62,847 bases of DNA from JAJFVC01 sp039698075 (GCA_039698075.1 JBDKTJ010000001.1:1-62847); one strand, 5' to 3'; shown: positions 26,716 to 35,845, counted from the stretch's first letter. The notes: a model not told the origin generated them from the sequence alone. Numbers and translations are program-made.

Positions 26716-28080
26716 ATGATCCGGCCGAAGATTGCGTTGTTGGCGTGTTTGGTGTCGATTGCGGCGGTTGCCGCGGCGGACGAAAAAAAACCGGCTGCGT
26801 CCGACCGTCCCGCCGCCGTCGAACGAAAAACAACGCCCAAGCCGTCCGTCACGGTGGAGAAACCATCGGCCTCGGAAAAGCCCGCTGCCGCAAAAAAGTC
26901 GGCCAAATCCGGCGAGACGTCGACATCGGTCGAAAAGCCGGCCAAGTCGGGGAAAAAATCGTCGCCGAAAAAAGAGTCGACGCCCGACCCGTCAAAATCC
27001 ACCGATCAAAAAACCTCGTCCGAGCAGGGCCCCAAAGCCAAAGAGTTTTATCGTTTGCAGGGCGAGTTGAACATCTTGTTGGCCAAGCTGGCCAGTTTGC
27101 AAATCGAGTATCGGACGGCCAATGAGGATAAGCGGACCGAAATCCCGCAACAATGGAAGCGGCTGTTGCTCGAAGGAAAATCGCTCGAGCCGAAACTGAT
27201 CGAGGCCGCGAAGCAAGCCTATGCGGAAGCGCCGAACGCCGATCCGAAGATCACGGTTTTTCTGAAAAAAATTCTGGTCGAGCAAGTCAACCGCGACGAC
27301 TACGAACCGGCGGCCGACATTGGCCGTCTGCTGATGGAAAACCACGGCGCCGACCGCCGCGCGGCCAATTTGGCGGGCATCGCCGCGATGGCCGTCAACG
27401 ATTTCGACGCCGCCGAGCGCTATCTGACGTATGCGGCCAAGGAAGGCTACTATCCGTCGGCCTCGTCCAGCGACAAGGCGGCGCCGATCGGCGCGTTTTA
27501 TTTGCAGAACGTCGCCAATTACAAAAAAGCCTGGGCCAAGGAAAAGGCCCTGCGCGACGCCGAGGCCAAAGCCGACGACTTGCCTCGCGTGCTCCTGAAA
27601 ACCACCAAGGGCGACATCGTCCTCGAACTGTTCGAGGATCAGGCTCCGAACACCGTCGCCAATTTCATCCACCTGGTCCAAAAGGGATTTTACAAAAATC
27701 TGACGTTTCACCGCGTGGTGGCCGGATTCATGGCCCAAGGCGGCGATCCGGCCGGCAACGGCTCCGGCGGGCCCGACTACAGCATCGCCTGCGAATGCTA
27801 TCGGCCCGACGCCCGGCATCATTTTCGCGGCTCGTTGAGCATGGCGCATGCCGGCCGCGACACCGGCGGCTCGCAATTCTTCCTGACCTTCGTGCCGACG
27901 CCCCATCTCGACGGCCTGCACACCGTCTTCGGCCGCGTGGTTCAGGGCATGGACGTGCTAGCGAAGCTCCAACGCCGCGATCCCAACGATCCGGAGGCGC
28001 CCAAAGCCGATAAAATCCTCGACGCCGAAGTGCTTCGCAAACGCGACCATCCCTACGTGCCGAAAAAAATGCCCAAGTAG
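26716..28080 (+). CDS. Exported cyclophilin-type peptidyl-prolyl isomerase
   Basis: A 454-aa protein with a signal peptide (IALLACLVSIAAVAAA), a Lys/Ala/Ser/Pro-rich low-complexity linker (about residues 24-110), a helical repeat region with TPR-like segments (150-280) and a cyclophilin domain (about 288-425). The last shows FHRVVAGFMAQGGDP, GSLSMAHAG and GSQFFLTFVPTPHLDG, with the catalytic Arg and Phe. It should speed Pro isomerisation in exported proteins. The linker resembles that of the SppA protein at 31582. ATG chosen at the signal peptide. Confidence 0.92.
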   Translation: MIRPKIALLACLVSIAAVAAADEKKPAASDRPAAVERKTTPKPSVTVEKPSASEKPAAAKKSAKSGETSTSVEKPAKSGKKSSPKKESTPDPSKSTDQKTSSEQGPKAKEFYRLQGELNILLAKLASLQIEYRTANEDKRTEIPQQWKRLLLEGKSLEPKLIEAAKQAYAEAPNADPKITVFLKKILVEQVNRDDYEPAADIGRLLMENHGADRRAANLAGIAAMAVNDFDAAERYLTYAAKEGYYPSASSSDKAAPIGAFYLQNVANYKKAWAKEKALRDAEAKADDLPRVLLKTTKGDIVLELFEDQAPNTVANFIHLVQKGFYKNLTFHRVVAGFMAQGGDPAGNGSGGPDYSIACECYRPDARHHFRGSLSMAHAGRDTGGSQFFLTFVPTPHLDGLHTVFGRVVQGMDVLAKLQRRDPNDPEAPKADKILDAEVLRKRDHPYVPKKMPK

Positions 28081-28089
28081 GCCTCTCGA

Positions 28090-29016
28090 CTACGGAGCCA
28101 TTTGACGGGCGATCTCGGCCGCGTTGAACGGTTCCGCCACCGGCGTCCTTCGGCATTCGCTCAGACTGCGAAACCACGTGCATTGACGCTTCGCCAACTG
28201 ACGCGTGTGTTGCTGCACGAGTTCGATGGTCTCCGGCAACCCGCGACGGCCCTCAAGATGTTCGATCACCTCGCGATAGCCGACCGCTTGGCGAGCCGTT
28301 CGACTCAAGCGTCCGCGAGCCAAAAGTTCACGCACCTCCTCGACCAGCCCATCGTCGAACATCTGTCGACAACGCCGATCGATGCGCGTCGCCAGTTCGT
28401 CGCGAGGCCATTCGAGCGCGAACACGCGGCACTGCTCGGCCGAACGTTCCACGGCGAATTGCCGCTGCAACTCGCTGATCGGGCGGCCCGTCTTCTCGAA
28501 CACCTCGAGCGCCCGGACCAGTCGCCGCGCGTCGTTCGCGTGCAATCGGGCGGCGGCCGCCGGATCCACGCGAGCCACTTGATCGTGCAGCCAGCCGGGT
28601 TCGCGACGTTGGGCCTCGGCCAGCAACCGGCGTCGCAACGTCCAATCGGCCGGCGGGCCCTCGAAAATTCCCCGCAGCAACGCCTTCAAATAAAGCGGCG
28701 TGCCGCCGACCAGCAACACCGCATGGCCCCGGGCGGCAATCTCCGCCGCCGAGCGACCCGCCGCCGCGACATACTGCGCCAAGCTGTACTCCTCGCTCGG
28801 ATCAACGATGTCGACGAGATGATGCGGCACTTGCGACCGTTCCGCCGCGCTGGGTTTCGCCGTCCCGATGTCCATCCCGCGATAGATCGCCATCGAGTCA
28901 AGCGAGACAATTTCCGCGCCGATCCGACGCGCAAGCTCGACGCCCACGGCCGATTTGCCCGAGGCCGTCGGACCGGTCAAAAACCATGCGTCGCGTGCAA
29001 AATCGGGTGCGTTCAT
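28090..29016 (-). CDS. miaA: tRNA dimethylallyltransferase MiaA
   Basis: A 308-aa enzyme with the P-loop LTGPTASGKSAV near the N-terminus, the DSMAIYRGMDIGTAKPS segment, PHHLVDIVDP and VGGTPLYLKALLRG. It transfers a dimethylallyl group to A37 of tRNAs that read UNN codons. The ATG at 29016 fits family length; a GTG at 29034 in the same frame would overlap the upstream amidohydrolase gene by 11 bases. Third gene of a minus-strand run kinase-amidohydrolase-miaA. Confidence 0.95.
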   Translation of the reverse strand: MNAPDFARDAWFLTGPTASGKSAVGVELARRIGAEIVSLDSMAIYRGMDIGTAKPSAAERSQVPHHLVDIVDPSEEYSLAQYVAAAGRSAAEIAARGHAVLLVGGTPLYLKALLRGIFEGPPADWTLRRRLLAEAQRREPGWLHDQVARVDPAAAARLHANDARRLVRALEVFEKTGRPISELQRQFAVERSAEQCRVFALEWPRDELATRIDRRCRQMFDDGLVEEVRELLARGRLSRTARQAVGYREVIEHLEGRRGLPETIELVQQHTRQLAKRQCTWFRSLSECRRTPVAEPFNAAEIARQMAP

Positions 29017-29023
29017 GAAATCT

Positions 29024-30250
29024 TCAATCCCCACAAAACGGCGGCACGGCGCGGCCGCAACAAGAGACGCCGACCACCGGCTCGTCCGACTCGAAAAGCA
29101 ATCGGTGCGGGTCGTCGGCCTCGCGTCGCGGCAACGCCACGATGGTCCAATCGGCCCGTCGCCCCGGCTCCAATGTGCCCGCCCGATTTTCGCACCCCAA
29201 CGCCCGCGCGCCCAGACACGTGCCCATCTGCAAAACCATGGCCGGCTCGACCGTCGGATGCCATCGCGCCACGGCGCGCATCTCGGCCAGCACGCTCAAG
29301 TCGGGCGACGAACCGCGTCCATCGGTGCCCAGCGCCACGCCGACGCCCGCCGCCAACATCTTTTCTAGCGGATACGCCCGACGCCCAAACCACCGATGCG
29401 TGCGCGGACAATAGACCACCGTCATCCGCTCGGCCCGGTCCGCCAACCACGCGATTTCCTCGTCGTCCAAATATCCGCCGTGCACGATCAACGCACGATC
29501 GGCCGCCGCCAAACGATGCAAATAATCCATCGGGCGAACGCCGGTCCGGACCGTCTCGCCATCCCATGCCCCAAGCTCATCCAACAGCCGCCGCAATGGA
29601 CCGCCGCCGGTGCGCATCAGCTCCAATTCCTCGGCGCTCTCGGCCAAGTGCATGGCCAGCGGCAACCGTCGCTCGGCCGAACGTCGCACGGCGGCCTCCA
29701 ACAATTCGGGATGCACCGTGAACGGCGCATGCGGACTGAGCCCCTGCCGCTGCCGCGCGTCCGAGTCGGGCAGGCCGTCCATGCGTTCCAACGCCGCCGC
29801 CACGCGATCCCGGGTCGGCGCGATCAACTCATGAAACAGCGTCGCTTGAACCGGCGAGTCGTCGAGCGCGTCGAGCGGCCAATCGGGCTGAGCGATTTCG
29901 CCGAGCGTCGTCACTCCCTGACGAAGGCTTTCTTGTAGGCCCATGGAGACCGACCGGCTTAGATCGCAACGCGTACGCGCCATCACGCGGCGAATCCAGT
30001 CGGCGAAATCGACGCGGGCCGAACCGCCAACGGATCCCAATGGCGACGTCAAATCGCTGAAATCTAGATGCGTGTGGGCGTTGACCAACCCGGGCAGCAG
30101 CGCAACGTTGCCCAGGTCACGAACTTCGGAACCCGCGGCGTTGCGTCCGACCGCGACGATCCGCCGGCCGTCCCAAGAGACGATTCCATCGGGAATCGGA
30201 GGGCCCGCGACGGGAAAGACATACCGGGCTTTCAGCGAAACCGTGGTCAT
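29024..30250 (-). CDS. Amidohydrolase-superfamily deaminase (possibly aminodeoxyfutalosine deaminase)
   Basis: A 408-aa metal-dependent hydrolase: LLPGLVNAHTHLDFS with the HxH pair, LSPHAPFTVHPEL, HLAESAEELEL, HGGYLDDEE and LGTDGRGSSPDLS with the catalytic Asp. The layout is that of chlorohydrolase/TRZ-type deaminases, including MtaD and the aminodeoxyfutalosine deaminase of the futalosine menaquinone route used by many Planctomycetes. Substrate is therefore inferred. It starts 9 bases after the kinase gene and is directly followed by miaA. Confidence 0.85.
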   Translation of the reverse strand: MTTVSLKARYVFPVAGPPIPDGIVSWDGRRIVAVGRNAAGSEVRDLGNVALLPGLVNAHTHLDFSDLTSPLGSVGGSARVDFADWIRRVMARTRCDLSRSVSMGLQESLRQGVTTLGEIAQPDWPLDALDDSPVQATLFHELIAPTRDRVAAALERMDGLPDSDARQRQGLSPHAPFTVHPELLEAAVRRSAERRLPLAMHLAESAEELELMRTGGGPLRRLLDELGAWDGETVRTGVRPMDYLHRLAAADRALIVHGGYLDDEEIAWLADRAERMTVVYCPRTHRWFGRRAYPLEKMLAAGVGVALGTDGRGSSPDLSVLAEMRAVARWHPTVEPAMVLQMGTCLGARALGCENRAGTLEPGRRADWTIVALPRREADDPHRLLFESDEPVVGVSCCGRAVPPFCGD

Positions 30251-30259
30251 CGGACGCCG

Positions 30260-31372
30260 TCAATCCAGCTCTTTGAGTTCTTCGATCCAGAGTCGGATTT
30301 CGTTGTCGTATTCGCTGGCCAGGTCGCCCTTGATCAGTTGGCGATGGAAGCTGGCCGCGCCTTCCTTGACCAGATCGGCCGCCTCGGCGCTGGGGAACCG
30401 CCGCATCGGGTCCGGCGCGATCAGCCCCCGACAAAAGTTCATCAGCAACTCGTTGCAGACCACCTCGCTCGGCAAGATATGCGGAAGCCGCTGGGCCAAA
30501 AATCGCTTGGCCTCCAACAGATCGCGAAAATTGCCCAGCCCGGCGAACGGCGGCGAACCGGACAACATTTCAATCAGCACGTAGCCCAAACTGGCCAGGT
30601 CGCTGCGCGGGGTGCTGTCGCCGCCGTCGAGCACTTCCGGCGCGGCATAGGCCGGCGTGCACGTGCGTCGGGCCGGCGCTTCGGCCACGTCAAACGCCGA
30701 CCCCAAATCGACGATCTTCGCGTTGCCGGTCCGCTTGAGCATGATGTTCGACGGCTTCAAATCGCCGTGCACGATGCCCTCGCGATGCAACGCGGCCAAC
30801 GCCGCCAGACAGTCGCGGACGATCGCCATCGCGATGCCCGGCTTCACCCGCGGCTGCATCGGACCTGCCGTGACAATCACCTGGTTGATGTAATTCCACC
30901 GCTTGTTGCTGACCAGGGTTTCCAACCGTTCGAGCATGTTGCGGGTCAGCAGCCGGCACAGATCGAACCCGTCGACCCACTCCATCTCCATCATTCGGAT
31001 GCGGCTGCGATCGACCCAATTGTGAACGTCGAGCAGATTGTCTTGCTGGATCTGCGCGACCCGGCCCGCCACCTGCGCCATCCGGGCCATCGCCTCGTCA
31101 TACGAACGCTCGTCCTCGTAGCGTTCCGGCGAAAAGACCTTCAACGCCACCGGGAGCGTGAAATGGTCGGTCCCGCGACGCTCCGTCAAATAGACCACGC
31201 CCTGGCCGCCCGATCCCAACAGCCGAATGAGCCGGTGATGCTCCGTCCAACTCAACCGCTGCTCTTCGAGAATCTGACGGTATCGGCCCAGCAACTCGTC
31301 GGAACACCGGATGGAGGAATGGCCACCCCACGTCCGGGTTGCACTGCCTTCCAGAAAGGTTGTTGTCGACAT
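30260..31372 (-). CDS. Serine/threonine protein kinase-like protein
   Basis: A 370-aa soluble protein with a protein-kinase fold: Gly-rich LGSGGQGVVYL, VALKVFSPE (catalytic Lys), the loop IVHGDLKPSNIM (HGD instead of HRD), the metal loop DLGSAF (DLG instead of DFG) and the APE motif YAAPEVL. It has no membrane segment, unlike the long Pkn-type receptors. Substrates unknown. HGD and DLG variants remain compatible with activity. The ATG at 31372 gives MSTTTFLEG; the frame is open further upstream. It is first in a run with the amidohydrolase and miaA. Confidence 0.88.
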   Translation of the reverse strand: MSTTTFLEGSATRTWGGHSSIRCSDELLGRYRQILEEQRLSWTEHHRLIRLLGSGGQGVVYLTERRGTDHFTLPVALKVFSPERYEDERSYDEAMARMAQVAGRVAQIQQDNLLDVHNWVDRSRIRMMEMEWVDGFDLCRLLTRNMLERLETLVSNKRWNYINQVIVTAGPMQPRVKPGIAMAIVRDCLAALAALHREGIVHGDLKPSNIMLKRTGNAKIVDLGSAFDVAEAPARRTCTPAYAAPEVLDGGDSTPRSDLASLGYVLIEMLSGSPPFAGLGNFRDLLEAKRFLAQRLPHILPSEVVCNELLMNFCRGLIAPDPMRRFPSAEAADLVKEGAASFHRQLIKGDLASEYDNEIRLWIEELKELD

Positions 31373-31581
31373 CGGCTGCAAAGAAAGCCCTTCCGTTTGC
31401 TCAACGAAGTAATTTACGATACCTATCCTACCTGTTTTGTCGCCCCGTCGTCCAGACCGATTCTCGGCCAACCGGTGAAAAACCACCCGAAAAACACTGG
31501 TTTTTATCGCCGTTTAAGGGTACATTTGTCGTGGTGTTTCATTTTACCACCTCTTCCAAGGGACTCCCGGAAGGAAATCCG

Positions 31582-33675
31582 ATGATACGACGAACGATCG
31601 TCTTGGCTTGCGCCGTTTCTCTATGCTGTGTATTTACCCACCTCGCCTACGCAGCGTCCGATTCCAAAAAAACCGATTCGCCCAAGACGGAACAGAGGAC
31701 CGAGTCGACGACGGGCAAGTCGCGTCGCCATCGTTCGGTCGAAGAGAAGCGGCTCTCCGCACCGTCGGCGGAAAAGCCCGCCACGGACGCTAAGACCGCG
31801 ACGTCCGACAAAAGGACAACCGCCCCGGCCAAGCAGCCGGCCGCTGTAGAACCAAAGAAAACCAATGCGCCGGCCAAGTCGTCGGTCGCCGCCGATCAGA
31901 AAAAATCGGACGCTTCCGCCAAGAAGTCGGTCGCGGCGGAACAAAAATCCGGCAAGCCGGTCGAGAAGAAATCGGTCGTAGCGGCAACCAAACCAGCCGG
32001 CGAAAAGCCGCTGTTGGTTCGACTGACGCTCAAGGGCGACTTTCCCGAGTCGGCCCCAACGCCCGGCATGTTCAGCGAATTGCAGCCGTCGCTGGCCTCG
32101 ATCATCGAACGGATGGACGCCGCGGCGGCCGACCCCAACGTCCGCGCCGTTTGGCTTCGGATCGAGGACTTGAACATCGGACGAGGCAAGGTTTGTGAGT
32201 TGCGCGGAGCGGTCGACCGGCTGCGGAAGGCCAAGAAGCCCGTGTTCGCCGAGTTGACGACCGCCGACGGTTCACAATATCTCATCGCTTCGGCGTGTTC
32301 TTGGGTGGTGATGCCGCCGTCGGGCATGTTGGTCATTCCGGGCGTTCGCGCGGAGATGCTTTTTTACAAGGGCCTGTTCGACAAAGTGGGGCTGAAGTTC
32401 GACTCCCTGCAAATGGGCAAATACAAGGGCGCCGCCGAGCCGCTCACGCGCACCGACATGAGCCCCGCGCTCCGCGAAAGCCTCGAAGCGCTGGTTGACG
32501 ACGCCTACGATGATCTGGTCACCACGATCGGCAACGACCGCAAGATGAAGGATTACAAGGTCAAGACGCTTCTGGACCAGGGGCTGTTCACCGCGGCCAC
32601 GGCCCGAAAGGCCGGCTTGATCGACGACGTCGTCTACGCCGATCAACTCCACGACGACATCTTGAAGTCGGTCGGCTGCAAGGACCTCGAATTGGTCACC
32701 ACCTACAAAAAGAAACGCATCAACACCGATTTCTCCGGCTTTTCCGGCCTGATGAAGATGTTCGAGATGATGATGGGCGGCAAACCGTCGAAGCCCGTCA
32801 GCCAGAAACAAAAAATCGCCGTCGTCTACGCCGTCGGAACGATCGTCGAGGGCACGAGCAAGAACGATATGTTCAACGACAACTCGTCGCTCGGATCCAC
32901 GACGCTCATCACGGCGCTCAAAAAAGCGATCGACGACCCGACCGTGGCGGCCGTCGTGCTGCGGATCGACAGCCCTGGCGGATCGGCCACGGCCAGCGAT
33001 CTGATCTGGCGCGAAACGGTTCGCTCCAAAAAACCCATGATCGCCAGCATGGGCGACGTCGCCGGCAGCGGCGGCTATTACATCGCCATGGGCGCCAAAA
33101 AGATCATCGCCTCGCCCGGCACCTTGACCGGCTCGATCGGCGTGATCGGCGGCAAGCTGGTCGTCGGCGGGCTGTACCAAAAGCTCGGACTGACGACCGA
33201 CGTGATCAGCCGCGGCTCGAACAGCGGTGCGCTGTCGTCCACGCAGCCGTTTACGCCCGACGAGCGAAGGGCCTGGACCGAGGTGCTCGAAGAAACCTAT
33301 CGCCAATTCGTCGGCAAGGCCGCCGAGGGACGAAAGATGCCGGTCGAAAAACTCGAACAACTGGCCCAGGGCCGCGTCTACACCGGACGCATGGCCAAAA
33401 AACTCGGCCTGGTCGACCAACTCGGCACCCTGTCCGACGCGGTGACCGCCGCCAAACTGGCCGCCGGCTTGACGTCCGACGCCGACGTCGAACTGATGGT
33501 CTTGCCCGAGCCCAAAACCTTCTTCGAGCAACTGTTCGGCGATCCGTCGGCCTCGACCGATCTCGAATCGCTGCTGCCCGAAGGGTTCGCCCTGCTGCGG
33601 CAAACCCAATTGTTCCGGCAACTGCTCTCCGAGCGCGTGTTGCTGTGGATGCCCTATTCCGTCCAGGTCAAATAA
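31582..33675 (+). CDS. sppA: Signal peptide peptidase SppA (double-domain)
   Basis: A 697-aa protein with a signal peptide (IVLACAVSLCCVFTHLAYA), then a Lys/Ala/Ser-rich linker up to about residue 145, then two S49 peptidase domains. The first holds the catalytic Lys (KYKGAAEP, Lys282); the second holds RIDSPGGSATAS and the catalytic Ser (GSGGYY, Ser496), as in the 67-kDa E. coli type. It degrades cleaved signal peptides at the membrane. AAGGAAAT precedes the ATG. The disordered linker of over 100 residues is unusual. Convergent with greA. Confidence 0.93.
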   Translation: MIRRTIVLACAVSLCCVFTHLAYAASDSKKTDSPKTEQRTESTTGKSRRHRSVEEKRLSAPSAEKPATDAKTATSDKRTTAPAKQPAAVEPKKTNAPAKSSVAADQKKSDASAKKSVAAEQKSGKPVEKKSVVAATKPAGEKPLLVRLTLKGDFPESAPTPGMFSELQPSLASIIERMDAAAADPNVRAVWLRIEDLNIGRGKVCELRGAVDRLRKAKKPVFAELTTADGSQYLIASACSWVVMPPSGMLVIPGVRAEMLFYKGLFDKVGLKFDSLQMGKYKGAAEPLTRTDMSPALRESLEALVDDAYDDLVTTIGNDRKMKDYKVKTLLDQGLFTAATARKAGLIDDVVYADQLHDDILKSVGCKDLELVTTYKKKRINTDFSGFSGLMKMFEMMMGGKPSKPVSQKQKIAVVYAVGTIVEGTSKNDMFNDNSSLGSTTLITALKKAIDDPTVAAVVLRIDSPGGSATASDLIWRETVRSKKPMIASMGDVAGSGGYYIAMGAKKIIASPGTLTGSIGVIGGKLVVGGLYQKLGLTTDVISRGSNSGALSSTQPFTPDERRAWTEVLEETYRQFVGKAAEGRKMPVEKLEQLAQGRVYTGRMAKKLGLVDQLGTLSDAVTAAKLAAGLTSDADVELMVLPEPKTFFEQLFGDPSASTDLESLLPEGFALLRQTQLFRQLLSERVLLWMPYSVQVK

Positions 33676-33687
33676 CCGACGCGTCGC

Positions 33688-34167
33688 TTACGAATCGTAG
33701 CGGATTTCGAGAACCTGGAAGCGAAGCGTGCCCTGCGGAACGTGAATCTCGACGCTGTCGCCAACCTTCTTGCCGACCAGACCCTGCGCCAACGGACTGG
33801 TCACCAAGATCTTGCCCGCGTCGTAGTCTTCCTCGCCGGCGCCGACCAGCGTGAACTCTTCCTCGTCGTCGAACATCAGGTCCTTCACCCGAACGATCGC
33901 TCCGAAGGCAATCTCGCCCTTGGGGATCAACGTCGGATCGACCAGCACCGCCCTCGACAGCTTGTCGCGCAACAGGTCGATCCGGGCCTGCATCATCCCT
34001 TGGCTTTCCCGGGCGCCGTGATATTCGGCGTTCTCGCTCAGATCGCCCTCGGCGCGGGCCGTGGCCAGACGTTCGAGAATTTTGGGCATCTCCACCGTGC
34101 TGAGATGTTCGAGATCGGCTTTGATTTTGTCGTAGCCCGTGCGCGTCATCGGGATGCGGTCGGCCAT
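33688..34167 (-). CDS. greA: Transcription elongation factor GreA
   Basis: A 159-aa protein of standard length: N-terminal coiled coil with the family signature ARAEGDLSENAEYHGARE, whose acidic tip enters the RNA polymerase channel, and a C-terminal FKBP-like domain (ILVTSPLAQGLVGKKVGD). It rescues backtracked polymerase. The ATG at 34167 has GGAG 6-9 bases upstream; a TTG at 34182 is an alternative. A terminator hairpin sits only 13 bases before the ATG. Confidence 0.96.
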   Translation of the reverse strand: MADRIPMTRTGYDKIKADLEHLSTVEMPKILERLATARAEGDLSENAEYHGARESQGMMQARIDLLRDKLSRAVLVDPTLIPKGEIAFGAIVRVKDLMFDDEEEFTLVGAGEEDYDAGKILVTSPLAQGLVGKKVGDSVEIHVPQGTLRFQVLEIRYDS

Positions 34168-34180
34168 GGAGGTCTCCAAC

Positions 34181-34217
34181 AAAAAAAACGCGACGCCCCC
34201 ACGTAAATGGGGGTCGC
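34181..34217 (-). terminator. Terminator/attenuator hairpin in the greA leader
   Basis: On the minus strand GCGACCCCCA and TGGGGGCGTCGC pair (10 pairs with a small bulge, loop TTTACG) and are followed by GTTTTTTTT. The T run ends about 13 bases before the greA ATG. No minus-strand gene lies upstream that it could terminate, so it must lie in the greA leader. Confidence 0.75.
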
Positions 34218-34597
34218 CGGCGTAAAACTTCGCGATCCATACCTTGCGGATTCAGCCGTGGACGTCCACGACCCACGTCGATTTATCCTAGTCCGACCCA
34301 GCGAAAGCGTCAATCCCGTTGCCCACCGCGACGGCGTCCCGGACGATCGCGGGTCCTGCCGCTCGGCGTCAAAAACCGTCCTCCGAAAAAATCTTTGAAA
34401 AATTTCCGCCGGGCTCTTGTCAAAATCGTTTTGATCGCTAAACTCACGCTATCTTGCTTGTGGGTTTTCTGCCCATTTCAAGATTTTTTTGCAGTTAGTT
34501 GCGGGCTGCGTGCCCAAATATTAAACTAGAGCAGTTCCAATGCCAGACCTCCTGACGGTTCACAAACCTTCGACGGCTCACGGCGACAAGAACGGCC
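34218..34597. other. Divergent intergenic region between greA and mraZ
   Basis: About 380 bases with an AT-rich centre (34380-34540). Contents recognised are the candidate promoter and palindrome at 34417-34444. Nothing suggests a gene. Confidence 0.5.
34417..34444 (+). promoter_or_regulatory. Candidate promoter and palindrome upstream of mraZ
   Basis: TTGTCA (34417-34422) and TAAACT (34439-34444) are spaced by 16 bases. The palindrome TCAAAA-TCG-TTTTGA (34420-34434) overlaps the -35 box and could be an operator. The mraZ start is 150 bases downstream. Confidence 0.4.
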
Positions 34598-35083
34598 ATG
34601 CCCGCAACCCAAGAATTTCTGCTCGGCGAATTTCAGCGAACGATCGACGATCGGTTTCGTCTGTCGATCCCCAGCGAGCTGGGCGATCTGCTGGCCGCCG
34701 AGTCGACCGATTGCATCTTGGCCAAGGAACGGCCCGGCTGCTTGAGTCTCTGGAGCGCCTCGGTTTGGCAGACCAAACTGGACGAAGGCGTCGAGCTGGT
34801 CAAACAAAAAATGCGGGCCGGCAAGTTGCAGGAACGAATCAGTCAGGTGCAACTCTTCGGCCGATTGCTGTCCACGCGGCATCGCGCCGTGCAGTTGGCC
34901 GGTCGTGGGCGGCTGGTCATTCCCGAAGGATTCCGCGAATTCCTGGGCGTCGCACCCGGCGGCGATACCCAGATTGTCGGAGCGGCCGTCTGCATCGAAA
35001 TCTGGAATCCCACAGCCTGGTTGAAATACCTCGAAGGCCGAATGCCGCGATTCCGTCGCCTCTTCGATCGCCTCTCGCGATAA
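34598..35083 (+). CDS. mraZ: MraZ-family transcription regulator
   Basis: A 161-aa protein with two SpoVT/AbrB-like repeats: FLLGEFQRTIDDRFRLSIPSEL in the first and the RGRLVIPEGFREFLGV strand-helix in the second. MraZ usually heads the division and cell-wall (dcw) cluster and represses it. Here none of the dcw genes (mraW, ftsL, mur genes) follow. The neighbours are greA and a DUF1844 gene, so it must act in trans or control something else. Confidence 0.88.
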   Translation: MPATQEFLLGEFQRTIDDRFRLSIPSELGDLLAAESTDCILAKERPGCLSLWSASVWQTKLDEGVELVKQKMRAGKLQERISQVQLFGRLLSTRHRAVQLAGRGRLVIPEGFREFLGVAPGGDTQIVGAAVCIEIWNPTAWLKYLEGRMPRFRRLFDRLSR

Positions 35084-35105
35084 CACGATACACGAGCAAA
35101 CGTTT

Positions 35106-35241
35106 CCATGCCCGGTCCGGTGGGTCTTTCGAGATCAAAAACCCGGCCGTGTCATCCGGTTGGAGTTGCAAGTCACCAGGGATGGGTCCATTTTTCCGGA
35201 CGCACGATGCGCCCGCCCATTCTCTCCCGGACCGGGCATGG
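35106..35241. repeat. 136-bp segment with perfect 15-bp inverted ends
   Basis: CCATGCCCGGTCCGG (35106-35120) is the exact reverse complement of CCGGACCGGGCATGG (35227-35241). The 106 bases between have no gene. No clear target duplication flanks it. It could be a small non-autonomous element or a structured transcript end. Confidence 0.6.
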
Positions 35242-35350
35242 TCTTTTATTTCGTTGTCACGTCGAACGTTGCACATGTCGGCGTGCGCTCCGCGATCGCC
35301 GACAATCTCTCGGTCGTAGAATCCGCTTCCTGCCAGGCTAGTGCTGTAGC

Positions 35351-35390
35351 ATGTTGGGCGCCATGTCCACGCTTGCCGTGGGCATGTTTT
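35351..35390. repeat. REP-like palindromic element, copy 2
   Basis: CATGTCCACG (35362-35371) pairs with CGTGGGCATG (35377-35386) around a 5-base loop. The following ACCGAGAAAACCGC also matches sequence after the core of copy 1 (ACCGAGAAAAAACCGC). The outer ends are incomplete. Confidence 0.65.
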
Positions 35391-35432
35391 TACCGAGAAA
35401 ACCGCTACCTATCGTGAATCCGATCTAGCGGG

Positions 35433-35822
35433 CTATCCTTCGAGGCCGACGTAGGCCATTCGCAATTCATGCAAGGCGGACTCCAACTCCTCGCTCTCCG
35501 CTTGCGTCCGATTGCCTTCCGTCTTTTGCTGAAGCATCGCCAGCAGATCGATGGCATGCTTCGCCTGATCGAGTTGCCGATCCGCTTTCTTCGTCACTGG
35601 ATTCGGCAACGCGCCCAACGCCATCGCGCCCTGCAAATAAAGCGTGCTGACCAGAAATGACAGCGTCGGCGGGGGCATGGGAATCTTCTGCTGCGGACCG
35701 CCCGCCGGCTTCTCCGCGACGCTCGGGTCCTGCTTTTCCGCTTCGCGTTCCGCCTCGACCCGAGTCTTCCAATCCTCGTCGATAATGATTTTCTTTTCAG
35801 GATTTTGCGAATCGTTCGACAT
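35433..35822 (-). CDS. DUF1844 protein
   Basis: A 129-aa cytoplasmic protein. The N-terminal half is charged and probably disordered (KIIIDEDWKTRVEAEREAEKQ); the C-terminal half is the DUF1844 domain, MPPPTLSFLVSTLYLQGAMALG through NPVTKKADRQLDQAKHAIDLLAML, ending in ELRMAYV. Function unknown; the family is widespread in Planctomycetes, deltaproteobacteria and other phyla. It is 23 bases downstream of proA and probably the last gene of the folP-proA run. Confidence 0.9.
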   Translation of the reverse strand: MSNDSQNPEKKIIIDEDWKTRVEAEREAEKQDPSVAEKPAGGPQQKIPMPPPTLSFLVSTLYLQGAMALGALPNPVTKKADRQLDQAKHAIDLLAMLQQKTEGNRTQAESEELESALHELRMAYVGLEG

Positions 35823-35845
35823 GATCGATCCCTTCTTTCTCTACG

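Larger units (their letters stand above)
35084..35432. other. Gene-free region with two inverted-repeat structures
   Basis: About 350 bases between mraZ and the DUF1844 gene. It holds a 136-bp segment with perfect 15-bp inverted ends (35106-35241) and REP-like copy 2 (35351-35390). No credible coding frame. Confidence 0.6.

Noticed and set aside
34598..35083. Start of a dcw cell-division cluster at mraZ
   Set aside because: The following genes are DUF1844, proA and folP on the other strand; no mraW, fts or mur gene is present.
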